From NCBI GenBank assembly GCA_030770545.1, contig CM061102.1, positions 14,376,501-14,440,500 on the forward strand: a DNA stretch of 64,000 nt, in the 5' to 3' direction. Shown in pieces: positions 14,000 through 26,700 of this stretch (position 1 is the first letter of the stretch; the number at the start of each line of letters is the position of its first letter). This stretch comes from Macropodus opercularis (taxonomy: Eukaryota; Chordata; Actinopteri; Anabantiformes; Osphronemidae). The position numbers and the translations under genes are program-made. Below the pieces are notes generated by a model. That model saw only the letters and a list, made by a program, of their open reading frames with translations, searched no databases and had not been told where the DNA came from.

Positions 14000-15763
14000 G
14001 AAGGGGAGGTTGTAATTGCTGTTGCCACCCCACCTCCCTGAATCCCCAGTGCAGACTGGGAGAATTGGAAGAATCATTTTATCTCGGAGCAAATGAACGG
14101 ATGGAAGCTCCATGGGGTAAAGAAGGAGGCAAAATTACAGAGCACCACGGCATGGCAGTCGGTTGAGTTTTGTGACCCAACACCACTTGGTGTTTGAGAA
14201 GAAGGATATTTCAGAGAAGATTGTAATGGATTGCATAATGCCGTGCAATCCACTGCGACAGCCAAGCAGTAAACACTGCGTTTGTGATTGTTGTCCAGTA
14301 ACTACATAGTGAAAACGTGTCTCACGGTTTGTATATGCTCCATATAGGTCTACAGTCCAGAAGACCAACAGACATACTGTAAAATAACGTAGTGCCACCA
14401 AACCAGCTTCACTACTGTGAATTCCACAAGTGGTAGAAATCCAAATCCAAATGAAACTTGCCTGGTAATGCTCCAGTACAAAGAGGACTGACACTTCAGC
14501 TTGTTTATTTTCAAGCAGCAAGTATTCTAAAATTTACTAATAGTTCTATTTACGCCATGAATGCCGACTAGTCCTGACTACACATACCGTTTGCATTAAT
14601 TTAGGTGTTTATGTCACCACTGAGACATGATGCAGCAAATGGTAAAGGGTCAGCTGAGTTTAACCACTTTGTAAGGTGAGCTGCTTGACAATGCACCATT
14701 ATGCAACTATACCGTTTATAACATCTTGACCACTTTGACATCCTGGCTCCAAATGCATTGTCCCAATTGATATATAATATCACGTGGCTTTCATGGCTTT
14801 ATTAATATAGCATTTATGGTATTGTTACAAACTATAAACTAAGTAGCTAAAGGCAGCCAGTAACTAACAAACTACATATACTAACAAGTTATCATTAAAA
14901 AGTCTGACACACAACTAACCAGCTAACCAACAACAAACCAGCATGTACTAGAGCCGGTTGAACAGACGCCATATTGTACTGGTCAAACTTCATGTGAAGT
15001 GTGTTCCATCTCTAACTGTTACCAAGCCCAATCCAGCTGGCCATTCAAGGAGAATTATTAGGTAAAGTGTGTAAATATGAGGCATTTCAGGGCAGCCAGT
15101 AAAGAAACATTCAGGATTCCTTCATCTCCTAACCATCCAGCAAACTCTAAAAGACAGCCAAGTCGTAAAGAGCAAGATTGTGTTTAAGGATCCAAAATAA
15201 AATGTTTTATTCCCCATTCCAGTTCTGTTTCATGACCAGTTTTCAGCAGTGGCAACCAGTACAACTGCTGTCCGTAGGGAGAGATCCGTAAAGCTTGCGG
15301 TGTGTGTGCCAGACCTAATCCCCACTCATTACCATCAGCATATGAAACCAGTTGAACGGTTAAACCCCAGCAGATAAACAAGAGGCGAATGTCTGCCCTT
15401 CCCATCATGACGTGTGGTGGCAAACAGACGGGGACGCTCCAGCCCAGTCTGTCTTCAGAGAGGGGGGAGAAGACGGTGTGTCTCGCATCACCGCTCCGAA
15501 ATTAATAGAGGGGGCCCCTCATTGTGAAAAAAATTGATAAGACAAAGAGGTCTCACTGAACTACAGAGGTGTGTTCTTAAATAATGAGAGGAGGAGAGAG
15601 AGTGTGAAGGAAACTGAGAGGAATTAGATGAGAGACGTCGACAGCTTGTATGCATCCCTACTGGTCATATTTTCTTGTTCTGTGGGGGCGAATCCAAACT
15701 GAGGAAGGCTCGCTAAAGAAACAGGAAACGAGTCGCTCCTTTTATAGTAACCCTGCTTCACCT

Positions 15764-15783
15764 CCCCCCCCCCCCCCCCCCCC
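15764..15783. repeat. poly-C tract
   Basis: About 20 consecutive C in a C/T-rich stretch. Confidence 0.9.
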
Positions 15784-17224
15784 TCCTCCCTTTCCTCCCC
15801 TATCTCCATCCCTCAGGGAGGCTGGGTAACAGCCAGGCTCATTGAAAGGCAGATCAATAAAGAGATATATTGTCATCTCTGCGCACCGCCCTCCTAATCA
15901 ATTAATCTATGAAAGAATCCAATGACTGGAACGTCTTAAAGAGCCCGTTCTCCCGTTAGCAGCTATGGGTCATCAGAAGGTGCAGACTTATAAGAATCTC
16001 ACGGAGTGGGAAGCAGGATGACATTCAGATTGCTGTAGATACAGGTGACAGACATTTAATGACCTTTTGAGAAAACTGCGCTTATGATTCATCAACAACA
16101 GGTCAAGATTACAAGCAATGGCCCTAATGAGTTATTATCCATGCTCGGCTGAATCATCAGATAAAGGGACAAATGCGACTCTGGAACTGCAGACTGCTGC
16201 TTGATAGTATGGTGCTGATGCTATCTTTCTTTTTTTTTTGCTTTATGTTGTACCAATAAGTTTGCAGAGGCTGTAACAACATCATTGTCCCCCATGCGGT
16301 GGCAGAGTAAACACGGCTTAAGGTGTAAATCATAGCTCGGCATTGGTCCAACTAAAAGCAGTATTTTCTACTTGCGCGTTTCATGAATTGCACTTAATGA
16401 GCAAATTCACTAAAAGTCTAATCTTTGATGTCGGCAGCAGTGGGTTCACATTTCCATGGGACGTTTTTTCTCCCTCTCCCTCGGCTTTATCGTCTCTAAT
16501 TGTACTCAAATTCTCCCAGCGGTATCAAAGCGGCCATCGCCATCGAGTTGTTCAGGGATCTTAATGGTCATCTACAGTATAGCCAGGAAGGAAGTGTTGC
16601 TTGTTAAATGACGCTGGTCAATCCTTTGTATTTCGTCTATTCAGAACTGAGCCACATGGCTGTCAGCATTTTTACACCATGAATGTGAATCACATTTCTG
16701 AGTAGCTGTGAATAGAATGTATAAATTATTGTGTATATAGCGCTAATATAGGAAAACAGACCAGCCACAGAGAAATCTATTTAACCCGAGTTGCTGGAAG
16801 GTTTTCAAAACATCTTATGCACACTCTAAAAATCCTCCAAGCAAGAGCTAAAAATGTACTTTCTTTTAAATGTTGATTGAAATGCAGGAGGCGGGTCTAA
16901 TATGACGCAAGGAAGACACGCCCAGCCCAAATTTAAGGCCAGATGAGGAATTAAGTCATTATAAATACATTATAAATACTTTGTTACTTGATATGGTACT
17001 GCAACAAATGTGCACAACACAGTGAATATTCTTGTAGAGCCTCCACTGGTGCAGTGTGAAAACTCAGTATGGTTCCTGCACGAGGACCCAAATGGCCATA
17101 AAGCTACACAGATGGAACCGTTTTATATTAAATTAAAAACCAATCGCTCAGGTTTAAAAACCACTAACTTTCTACCACTCTCTACTGTGTTCGTAATGTC
17201 CTATCCCAGCTTTCAATCAACCTC

Positions 17225-17349
17225 ACTACCTGGGAGGAAAATGGAGGATCCGGAGAAAACCCACGTAGACACAGGGAGAACATGCAATATCCACACAGAC
17301 CCTGGAATCAAACTCAGGACCTGATGCTACCCACTACGCCATCGTTCTA
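17225..17349 (-). repeat. tRNA-headed SINE-like teleost repeat, 5' half
   Basis: Read on the minus strand it has a tRNA-type box A (TGGCGTAGTGG), a near box B (GTTTGATTCC), then the stretch GTGTGGATATTGCATGTTCT and a CGTGGGTTTTCTCCGG-like block. I recognise this as a very common fish dispersed repeat that usually opens with a tRNA-like head. The copy is degenerate and ends abruptly at an A-rich run on the + strand. Confidence 0.6.
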
Positions 17350-19145
17350 AAAAAAAAAACAAAAAAAAAACAATCACTCCCTTTCTTTTGTGATTATTTT
17401 TGGAGCTGACATGGAATGTGAGATGTGTGTAATAACTCCAAATGGCTTTCTGAGCTGCTCATACGATCTCCTTGGCAACTGAAGTTTAATTCTGGAAGAA
17501 AAATAAGTGGACACTTGATATTGCTCTCCTTTTTTATGAAGCCTTTTAATCAGCCGTAAACAGAGTGGAATAATGAAATTGCTTGTTGAAGCAGTGTTGC
17601 CTCTGCCAAAAGAAATAAACGAAGCACAGTCTGTCATAGTCATGGTCTCAACTCACTCTGAGTCATTGATCTGCTTCTTATGAATCTTATGAAAAGTTAC
17701 ACAACAACATGAACTTTTTCGAAACCGATGCTGCATATGCGTTAAGGTTCGTTTGTGTTCTGAGCCAATCATAGTGCTTAATAGAATACACTGTTACACA
17801 TTCAGTGGGCTTAGCATCTGAAAAGGCAACAAAGCTTCACTAATGAAATGAAAACTCACTGACCACCCAAACGTATTCCATTACTTCCACTCTATAGATC
17901 ACAGAGAGGTTTTTTTTATGCTGCCAGAAAATGTTTTAATGCTGACATTTCCCAAAAGCTGACTCTGAAGGCCTTTACAATACATTCAAGCCAATTGCAA
18001 AAATCACCTCATTAAGCAAAGCTTTTGTGTGTGAGGAGGGGGCATAATTCTATGATCTACGGCTCAGCTGCAAGAGTGCAGCGCGGCACCAAACCACAGT
18101 GATGGGCTGTCATTGTAATTCAGTATCTAATGCAGATAATTAGTCTAAATTCATGAAGTGCTTGATTCCACTGACAGCTATGCCAAATGTTTGACGAAGG
18201 CACCGAAGTAGCAGCATCCGTCACAGGCGAACGGAAATGCGTTTAGCGGAGGGCCTCATCATGTTTTATTCAATCACAGAGCGATGCTCAATTAATCAGT
18301 TTCTGCAATTAAATTAAACATGTACATGCATAAAACATGAAAGGAATTTCAGGGGTGTTTAAGAGCCGCTCGCTGCTTCCTTCTCACCCAAAAACAGAGG
18401 ATTTATTCTCAGCCCTCTGCAGGTGCTACAACTTCAGTAACGTGGAATGATTTCTTTTTCACCTAGTGTTGACAGTGGTGTGTAAATCTTACCTTAGTAT
18501 GCGCTGCTTGGTGCATACCACTATCGAATGCATTCCTATAAATGTCATGAGCTGTGTGTTTACGCTGTCAGTCTGACCCTTAATATTTATCCAGCTCACC
18601 AGTGCTCTACCCAATCCTTATTGCTTCATTGCAGACTTTTGCCGCTTGGCATGTCAAGTCTCATTGGCTGCAGTTGGCCATATCTGCTAGCACGTGTAAT
18701 ATTGCTTTTCACTTTCCATCAAGTGCAGGCAAAGCCCATGCTCAGATAAACACTGACATTTCGCAGTGATGTGTGGGGGTTTGTTTGTATCTTGTTCCTG
18801 TGCCATTGCCTTTGCCTCATTTGTACACATAGCTCCACAGTCTGCATGATCAAAGGTATTTCACATGTTCGAAATTTGCATTTGGATTTATACTACTAGC
18901 AGCGTCATTTAGCTTGTGCTTCAGCTTTGAGATAAACGTTGACATTTCCACCATAGTGACTGGAGCGACTTTGATGAAAAACAGGTTTTATTCTAAATGG
19001 ATTTAATCCAAACAGCATCTATAGGATTATAAAGGACCATCTGACATCACTCCCATTTCTTGGAAACCTTGCTTAGCTGTGAAATAGGATGATACATTCA
19101 GAAAATTAGTAATATTCTCGCTGTAACAGGTTCAAGTACAACAAA

Positions 19146-19375
19146 CGTGTCTGGGTTCTGTCCAAGTACTTTGGTTTCCTTCACAGTTCAAAGACATGCG
19201 GACAGGTTAATTGAAATCTGTAAATTGCTCGTAGGTGTGAGCATGAGTGTGAATAGCTGTCTTTGTGTGATTGGTGTGATTGGTAACCAGTCCAGGGTGT
19301 AGCCCACCTTTTGCCCAAATGGAAGCTAGGATAGAATCCAGGCCCACTAAAAGCCAGCTCAGATGATAGATGATG
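19146..19375 (+). repeat. Same SINE-like teleost repeat, 3' half
   Basis: It contains the blocks ACAGTTCAAAGACATGCGGA, TAATTGAAATCTGTAAATTG, GTGTGAGCATGAGTGTGAAT and CCAGTCCAGGGTGTAGCCCA, then GGATAGAATCCAGGCCC. These follow the order of the downstream half of the common fish repeat whose head is seen at about 17,225-17,349. It lies in the opposite orientation and about 1.8 kb away, so the two are probably separate insertions. Confidence 0.6.
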
Positions 19376-20029
19376 GTGTCTTGTTAAGACAATAATCAAA
19401 ACATGAAACTTGTTATCAGCATTATTATGTAGTATTATAATATCCATTCACTCATGCATCCATCCACCCAAATGACCCAATATTTTAGTTTAATTACTAA
19501 TGTCCGAACATGTGTACATGGGGTGCGATGGCCCTTTAAGATTGTGATCCTGGCATTGTGAAGTGACACACAACCAAACATGACCATACCGGAAGCTTAA
19601 AAACGAGCCTTCAACATACACCCTACGTTTAGGTAACAACCTAAAAATTCGCCAGAAAAAAAAGGGATAAATAATTAAAAAAGGGATATAAATCAACTTT
19701 AATAAATGCCCTACAACACACAACTCAATATTCCATTTCGTATGGGAACCTTTGAACAATTATTAACTAGAAATACAAGGGGGAAAAAATTAAATTAAAT
19801 AAAAATGTTAAGTGTAGAACTAATTAATAATAATAATAGCTCTAAAACAAGCAAAACTATTTGTATTTATAAAAATCACATAAACAAAATGAACTGCTAT
19901 TTAACCTTACTTTGAGCCTGGTGCCTAGTTGCAACATAGTGTATAGGCAATAGACGTATTAGCTTAATAAATGAAATACAATATAAGATATCGATTCACT
20001 GATATGTTTCGAAACATTACATCCTAAAA

Positions 20030-20668
20030 TGCGTCGATCGGTGTGTTTCGCGAGTCGTAGCCTTTTATTTTGAAATACCAACCAGAAGCGTTCGATCCTT
20101 TAGTGGCCGACTTTACTTCAGCGCGCTCTGCCTGCGGGACCGTGTTGTGTGATGCGGCTGTAGTAAGTCAGTCGTAGTAGCAGAGCGGAGCAGAGTGACG
20201 GCAGAGAAACAAAAGCGGCTCCGCGTTCAGTGAGCAAAGCGGACTTTCCCCAGTCAGACGCGCCACTTTGTGCACTTTCGGAGTTGTTCATTCTGAGGCG
20301 ACTCCGCTGCGAACGCGTCTCGTTAAGGTGGAAACGGGCGCTTGTCTGCCACTCAAAGCCGCGTCTCCGCTCATCGCTCGCGGTTTGGGTCTTTCGCCCA
20401 CCCGTGGGGTTGGAGTTTTGGGTGGACGGAGGGGAGTTTGTGTGAGAGATGCTTGATGCGGGGAGATGATGCTCGGACAAAGCGTTGCGTCCTACGGCTG
20501 CTGAGATGCTGCCCGTGGAGTTGGATGCAGTTTGCGGAGATTTCATCTCATAAGCTGCGTTTGGATACAAATCACTGAGCTGCTGCTGCTGCTGGACAGC
20601 CTGTTTCACACACTGCGTTTTCTGAAGACTGGCCAACCGTGTCTACCTATGACAACCCCCGGAGTAAG
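20030..20668 (+). promoter_or_regulatory. robo3: CpG-rich promoter and 5' untranslated region of robo3
   Basis: Base composition changes sharply from AT-rich DNA (about 19,780-20,030) to a CpG-rich block just upstream of exon 1. By eye I count about 34 CpGs between 20101 and 20460, far above the surrounding DNA. No clear TATA box is placed, which fits a CpG-island promoter, and the transcription start cannot be fixed. A short CTG run lies at about 20579-20595. The block probably holds the promoter and the whole 5' leader, with no splicing needed before the start codon. Confidence 0.6.
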
Positions 20669-20684
20669 ATGGAGTACCGCCTGA
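20649..20684 (+). promoter_or_regulatory. Upstream ORF overlapping the robo3 start codon
   Basis: An ATG at 20649, with C at -3 (weak context), opens an 11-codon frame that ends at TGA 20682-20684, after the main ATG at 20669 and in a different frame. Ribosomes starting here could not reinitiate at the main start except by backing up, so leaky scanning would be needed. This fits modest translational damping, but there is no functional evidence. Confidence 0.45.
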
Positions 20685-20732
20685 CATTGCTTGTCCCGCT
20701 GGTTTTATTTGCACTCACAACTTTGGCATATG
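20669..20732 (+). CDS. robo3: robo3 coding exon 1: signal peptide
   Basis: The exon encodes 21 residues plus the first base of a Gly codon. A short charged start (M-E-Y-R) is followed by a hydrophobic core, LTLLVPLVLFALTTLA, and a plausible signal-peptidase site near A-Y-G, fitting a secreted or type I membrane protein. The ATG at 20669 is chosen because it has A at -3 and G at +4. An upstream ATG at 20649 is in another frame and in a weak context. The exon ends at a strong donor (G|GTAAGT) in phase 1, and joining it to exon 2 restores GGT (Gly) directly before S-R-P-R-L-E-D. There is almost no linker between the signal peptide and Ig1, whereas I recall mammalian ROBO3 having a longer, unrelated N-terminus. 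This may be one of two alternative first exons, as reported for zebrafish robo3. Confidence 0.8.
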
Positions 20733-23700
20733 GTAAGTTGAAATTGGCGTGCGGCTGCTTGGTTTGGGCAGTGTTTGCACAGATGGAACCTTTGCTTGAA
20801 ATCAGTGCCTCCCCCCCTCAACCTATAAGCCTCACTCACAGACTCCTCACACAGAAACAGGCCTACATATAAGAAGAAGCTGACGTTTTAGTGTTTCTTC
20901 ATTCAGAATGGAGTGGCTCTTTGTGAAACATACACTACACCTTGCATTTATGTCAATAATCCTTCTAGATGATGTCATTTAAAAGGCCATTATAAGCCAT
21001 CAGAGCAGCCCATATGCAGCTTTACTGTGTGTACCTTGCCCATGGGAGTCTGGATTCACACCAGCATCTGTTCCCCCCACACATATCTGACTTTGTTGTC
21101 GCTAATATTAGGCCTATTAGGAAGAAGATGGATACTTGGCACTGTGTGAAATGTACAACCACATGTACTGTGAGTGAGCTTTGCAAGGGTATGAGTTTGA
21201 CCCCTTGACCTGTTCCCCTCCATGGACATCGATGCTAAAAAATGTATGATTTCTTCCTACTGTAATGCATTTCAAGTAGACGCCTTCGCCCGATGCTACA
21301 TGTCCAACATCAAACTGCTCTTCTTCTTCCAGTTGTGTGTTTCCTTGTGTAGATTGAAAGTTCAACTGCTGGATTCGGTTTACAGAGAATAAGGAAAAAA
21401 CCTTGGATGCACAGAAATGTTCATTAATCACAGTTTAATGTAAATTGCTGCAGGTCAACAGGTCAACACTTATGTGTTTGTGTTTTCACAGACTCATCCC
21501 TGACTGCAGTGTACAAGTGTTTATTTTCTTTTCATGGTGTTACAGTTTGTGATAACTTGGTGTCTTTGGGGCCCGACCCCACTGCTGTGGCTCCCTGTTA
21601 CAAGGCTGTAAACACTAGCTATGAACCCAGATTATATGAATTTATAGTAGCATCTGTGAGAAAGAAAAAAAAAAGCTCCTTCAGTGATTCCAGCTTCAAC
21701 CTGGGACTACAAAGACAGGATAAAAGATACTTATTTTTACTTTAACAAAATACACAATCACCTTCAACAAGAAAGCCTGTACTGTTTTTAGCCGAGTTCA
21801 TTTTTGGTTGAAATTTACATTTAAGTACACCTTTCTGTCGAAATCCTAACAGTCACGCTGAGAGAGAGATTAAAGGCATAGGAGGCTTTAAATCTGAGAA
21901 AGCAAAGCAGATACATAGGGTAAAAGGCTTCATATGACAAGATGAACTGAAGCGTCATCCTGGCTGCCTGTCTCTGTTCACATCTGATCATTCCTCTGAG
22001 GAGTGCGATTCAGGCTTTTGGGTCCTTGTCACCGTCAGTCAACACGCTGCGGTCTCAGGCAGCTATCTTCAACGACTGTCAACAGGCTACGTGTTTGCCA
22101 GGCTCTTTATTAAAGTGACTGGAAGGCATCCTTTCAAACAGCTGCTTTGTTGTGTCAGGATTGTCCCCAAACAGAGCAGTAACCAGATCAAACAGCCCAC
22201 ACCAAACCTTAGTACCACACTGTAATTGCGGTCTGAGCGTACAGCTCCATTTCCTTCAAGGAGGGGAAGTGTTTTGGGTTGTAAAGTGGCTGAAATAACA
22301 CAGTTATGAAAGCATCACACCGGTCACAGTGTTCTCTTTGCTGGCTGGTGATTTTCACATATAATATACTGTCATCTGTATAGAGTTAGAGCTGTTCCTC
22401 GGATGTTTAGATGCAGGGTGGTCCCTCTAGCTTTGAGGTGACATTTTTAAATTTTTAAACATGGCAGTGGCAGTTGTTTCCCACTGGACATATTCGTGGT
22501 CTCATCTTCGTTGTAAAGAAACATACTTTCATGGAGAAATGGCTGAACAGAGACACAGGGATAAGCAGATCCTTAAGACTGGTTGTTACAGAATTACTTG
22601 TAACAGTTTAACAGTGAACAACTCACAGACTTGCTAATGGCACAATGACAGCAAGTCGGTTTTTTTTTTGAAGCAGGAGACAGAGAAAGCCTTGTAGTCA
22701 GTGTTGAGAACAAACACACAATCACCCCCACGCACACACACAGTAGGTATACCTTGCACCTCCCCCACCTGCCTGCTCATCTGTTCTTTACAGATCAATT
22801 CGACTGTCAATAGCTCAACAAGCCTTCGGTATGATCCATGGAAAGGAGTTGTATGGCCTGAAAAATATCACTAGCACAATCCTAATTTACCCTGACTGAA
22901 AATAAGACAATAAAGACAAGAGGGCAAGGATCTAAACATCCTCTTCCTGACATCACAGAATCAGCAACGTTAATCGCAAGCTGAAGATGCCTTTGAAGAG
23001 ACTGTTTCCGGACTTTTTAAACACAGCTGCTGCTCTGCTAAATATAGAAATAAGAAATTTGTTAAATGTGGACATTGAGCCGTATATTTGTCACTGAGCA
23101 GCCACTCATTATTCATGTCCTTGATGGCAGAAATTCCCAGTAGATTTTCATTACACAAACAGTATGACGCCAACTCATGACGCACTCACGTCCTGTCACT
23201 GTCCTTGTCCAAACGTAACCATAGGCTCTGCATAGCTCCACCTGCAAACCATGGGGTGCACTCTCACTCTCAACACTAACCATTAATATCACAGCACTTT
23301 CCTGCCTCCGAGAGACTAAATAAACACAGGATGGGGCAGCATGCATGTCTCCATCAGGCATCGGCAATGAAGACACTACTACTGGGAGAGATCTCTACTT
23401 AGCAGCGGGTGCTGACAGGGCGAGTCAACGATCCCCTTTCTTTAAAGGTCTCAAGTGTGACCGCCTGAGGGGCCTGACACGATCCTGCCTGAGCCGCTCG
23501 CTTCAAGCTGTAGACAGATGGAAACCCCCCCATCTCCTCTCCCAACATTGGTACCAGTAGTTTTAGTGGGTCGACCTTTCCAGAACTGGTCATGATATTG
23601 AAGCAGACAAACCACAGAGCACTGGAGACTTGGCTCTAACGAAGCATTGGCTATTTTTGTGCTGCATAACAGCAGGGGAATGGTGCTGCTACTAATTGAA

Positions 23701-26700
23701 CAGTACGAGTTGTAGAGGTGTTTATTTGTCGTCGTTTGCACAATGTGGAGGAACTTTCTTTTCACTTGCAGCGAATGATTAAAGCGATCCAAAAAGAAAG
23801 AAAAAGCGATGCGCATATATGCTGTCGGAACGTTCCCATCAAACGCAAACGGCAACAAACATTCTGCCAACTTCTTTTCCGATGAGACGCCGTCTTCTTC
23901 CTGCCCACAAAAATGGGACACATCCGGAATGCCTTCAAAGAAGTATTTTGTGTTTGTACAGTGCAGTTTACATTGGGATAAGTGGCTTATGGTTTTAGAT
24001 TTTTATACAATATTATGGTAAATGAATCTTTCTCTTCAGTTACAAGTCTGTAACTTCAGGTTCAGTTGCTGTATTATATGAACCATTTGTTGTTGGGTCA
24101 TTTTAGGGTGAATCGAGACCAGATCTACTGACTTTAAAACTCTGTTTGTTTGATCTGTGTCGGAGTAACAATCTAACAAGAGCACGAGGACTGGAAGACT
24201 ACAGACAGTCGCCTTAGTGTTTACCGCAAACTTCTCTGCAATGAAGAACAACGAAACACTGCAGCAGCGCAGTCGAATAGAAAAGCTGTGGGTTTACCTA
24301 TCCCCGCGGTGACTTCTCTATCTGTCTGCTGGTCGCATATATTTGTGAGAGCTCTTGAAACCATGCGGGAAGAGAACAGAACAGAACAGAACAGAATAGG
24401 CAGAATGGGTGATTTTCAGCACTGGTGTATCAAGGTGATGCTGCGGTGGGTGGGGGAGGTTGACAGCTGCGGTCGATGACTTAATGGCTGGGATTAGCAC
24501 CGACAGGGACAGCGCTTTTTTGAAAAGCGACTGGAGCTGGGTACTTGTTATTTGGTGATGGGAGTGTTGGTACACTAAAAGTGACTTGCAGATAGGAGAC
24601 AGGGTGTCTCTTCTGCTTTCTGCTCTCAGTTTGATGATTGATGGTTTCACACGATGTCCTAAAGAGAAGTACTTCCTCTCAAAGAAATATGACTGCAATT
24701 AGAGTGCCTCTTCTACTTATTTGCTGCATTTAGGAAAATGATGGGCAGCTCCCCCCAACGTTTGTCTCCTTCATTTCCTAATTGTATGTTACAATCAGTG
24801 CTTCTTAAAATCTATTCAACAATGTGCAAAAGCTGTATTTATCCAGTTGTCTTTTGTTACACATTCTGGCAGTTTCATATACATCTGGACCTCCAGCCCT
24901 GCAATATTGTGAAAAATAATATCAGTGATGCTGTGAAGCTCAAAGAGGAAGGTTGTGTAGCACACAAGCAGCTTTTAACTAGAGATGGTGATGTTTAATC
25001 TTTGTGTCCTTCTTTGTAACAACTCAGTTTAGTTAGGCTACATTTGCACGTTTACATCTTGATTTGGAACTTGTGGTATGTTGAACATGACACGTTAATA
25101 TTTCTAGCCACACGTGCTTTTCTTTGGTCAGATAATGGCATAGGTATCTGCTCAGAACAAGATTAAGGTTGGGGTCAGATGGCTAAAGGGTAAAAGTAGC
25201 TGACAACCACCTCAATGGCTGGACTGAGAATAACAATGTAGTCAGAACTCAAAACTGCCCTCTGTACAGAAGGTATAGCAGCAAGGCATCCATGTCATCG
25301 TCTAATGGTAATTAGAAAAACTAAAATTATATGTCTCGTCATGTGCAGGATTTTACGTTTCTCTGACCTAGTGAATCCTAATGCACTAATCCTTGGCAAT
25401 GAGAATAAACATGGCTATTAGCATACAGCCTTATTTGAAGAAAACTCTTAACTGAAAGTTTTCCTTCAGCTAGCTCACTTGTGAAGCATCGCCACATCCG
25501 CTATCAAGCCACTTTTTCCCTCACTGCTGCGTTTTCCTCTGTGTTTCTATTTGTCAGTTCTTGCTCTCATCACAGACTGAGAGTCACGATGCCATTTACA
25601 GTTGCAGAGTTGCTTTCGTTTTCTGGAGCCAGCAGAGAAAATCGATGCTTGTTACTGAAAGTCAGACTGACAACTCTTGGCAAGATTTCTGATAACTTGG
25701 GATGTTGGAGTGGTTGTATTTAAATCCTCAGCACTTCTTTTTGTGAGTGCTGCTCCGAGTTGCCTTCATCGTCGTCCAAATTTTTAAGTATAAGATAAAA
25801 TTATTCTTTATTGATCCCACAGTGGGGAAATTCAATTGTTCCAGCAGCTACAAAAAATATTAAGGTGCAAGGAAGAGTTTGACTGAACTGTCCTTCACAT
25901 TATTGACACTTGACTCTCGGCAGAAATATACAAATATGATTATTTTACTGCTGAAATTTGAGTCAACGTAAACGACTGAACATCTGTCTGTTCCTGTTGG
26001 ATTAGAACATATGCCATTGTTTGCTCTCTATGTTCAGCAAACTGCTTTGGCCTTGTCATTTTGCCCAGATGTCTAGTTAGAAATCATTTCGGCTTCTTTG
26101 TGAGCGCACGGGGGTCATGCTCAGAGGGAGTACAAAAATGTTTTTAGGGGAGAGGGCTTTTTTTTTGGGTGCTGCTGTGGGGGTTGGCTTCCACAATCAC
26201 AGCTTCTTGAGGAAAAGAGCAGAAAAGGAAGCAGCTTTGGTCCCTAGAGAGACCTGATAAAAACACCCGGGTTCCTTTTGCAGCGTTAACCCCTTCTATT
26301 TAGATGCTTAGTCAACACAAGCTCAGTTAACAATGGTTGCTTTTTGTCTTATGGCTGCTGCTCTTTATTCAAAGGCAAGTCCCTCATGTTGTCATCCACA
26401 CAGGGTCAAGGAGTAGGAGACTGCAGAGAAAGCACTCCAGCACTGCCAATTTAACTTTGAATGCACAAAGCACATTTGCAAATCAATTCCTGTGGCTCAA
26501 GTGAAAATGGAGAGAAGGGAGGGAGGCGGCAACAAAACCGTAAAACAACAGATTCCATAAGAGGCGAGCCGGTCTGCTAAAAAGAATTGCACGTGAGGGA
26601 GGAGTAGAAATAGAAAAGTTGTTGGATTCTCTTTGAACATTTCACACCCATCGTCTTTCTTCTCCAACCGGCATTAAAAGCTCTGTCTGTTCTTCAGTGG

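Larger units (their letters stand above)
1..20029. other. 20 kb upstream region without a recognised gene
   Basis: No reading frame here resembles a known protein or has a convincing exon structure. The longest frames run through simple repeats or have no recognisable domain. The region is AT-rich, with microsatellites and poly-A/C runs, SINE-like fragments near 9180, 17230 and 19150, and a few patches rich in homeodomain or POU motifs (about 4560-4760, 11070-11110, 15895-15908). It could be intergenic, or intronic to an alternative upstream robo3 promoter; the sequence does not decide. Confidence 0.6.

Noticed and set aside
13576..14028. 150-codon minus-strand frame
   Set aside because: It reads through a (TG)n-(G)n microsatellite giving Thr-His and Pro repeats, with no protein similarity.
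20118..20636. 172-codon minus-strand open frame in the CpG-rich block
   Set aside because: It has no recognisable domain and lies across the robo3 leader; GC-rich DNA has few stops, so it is most likely chance.
23451..23921. 156-codon minus-strand frame in intron 1
   Set aside because: No domain, no splice context, ordinary intronic composition.
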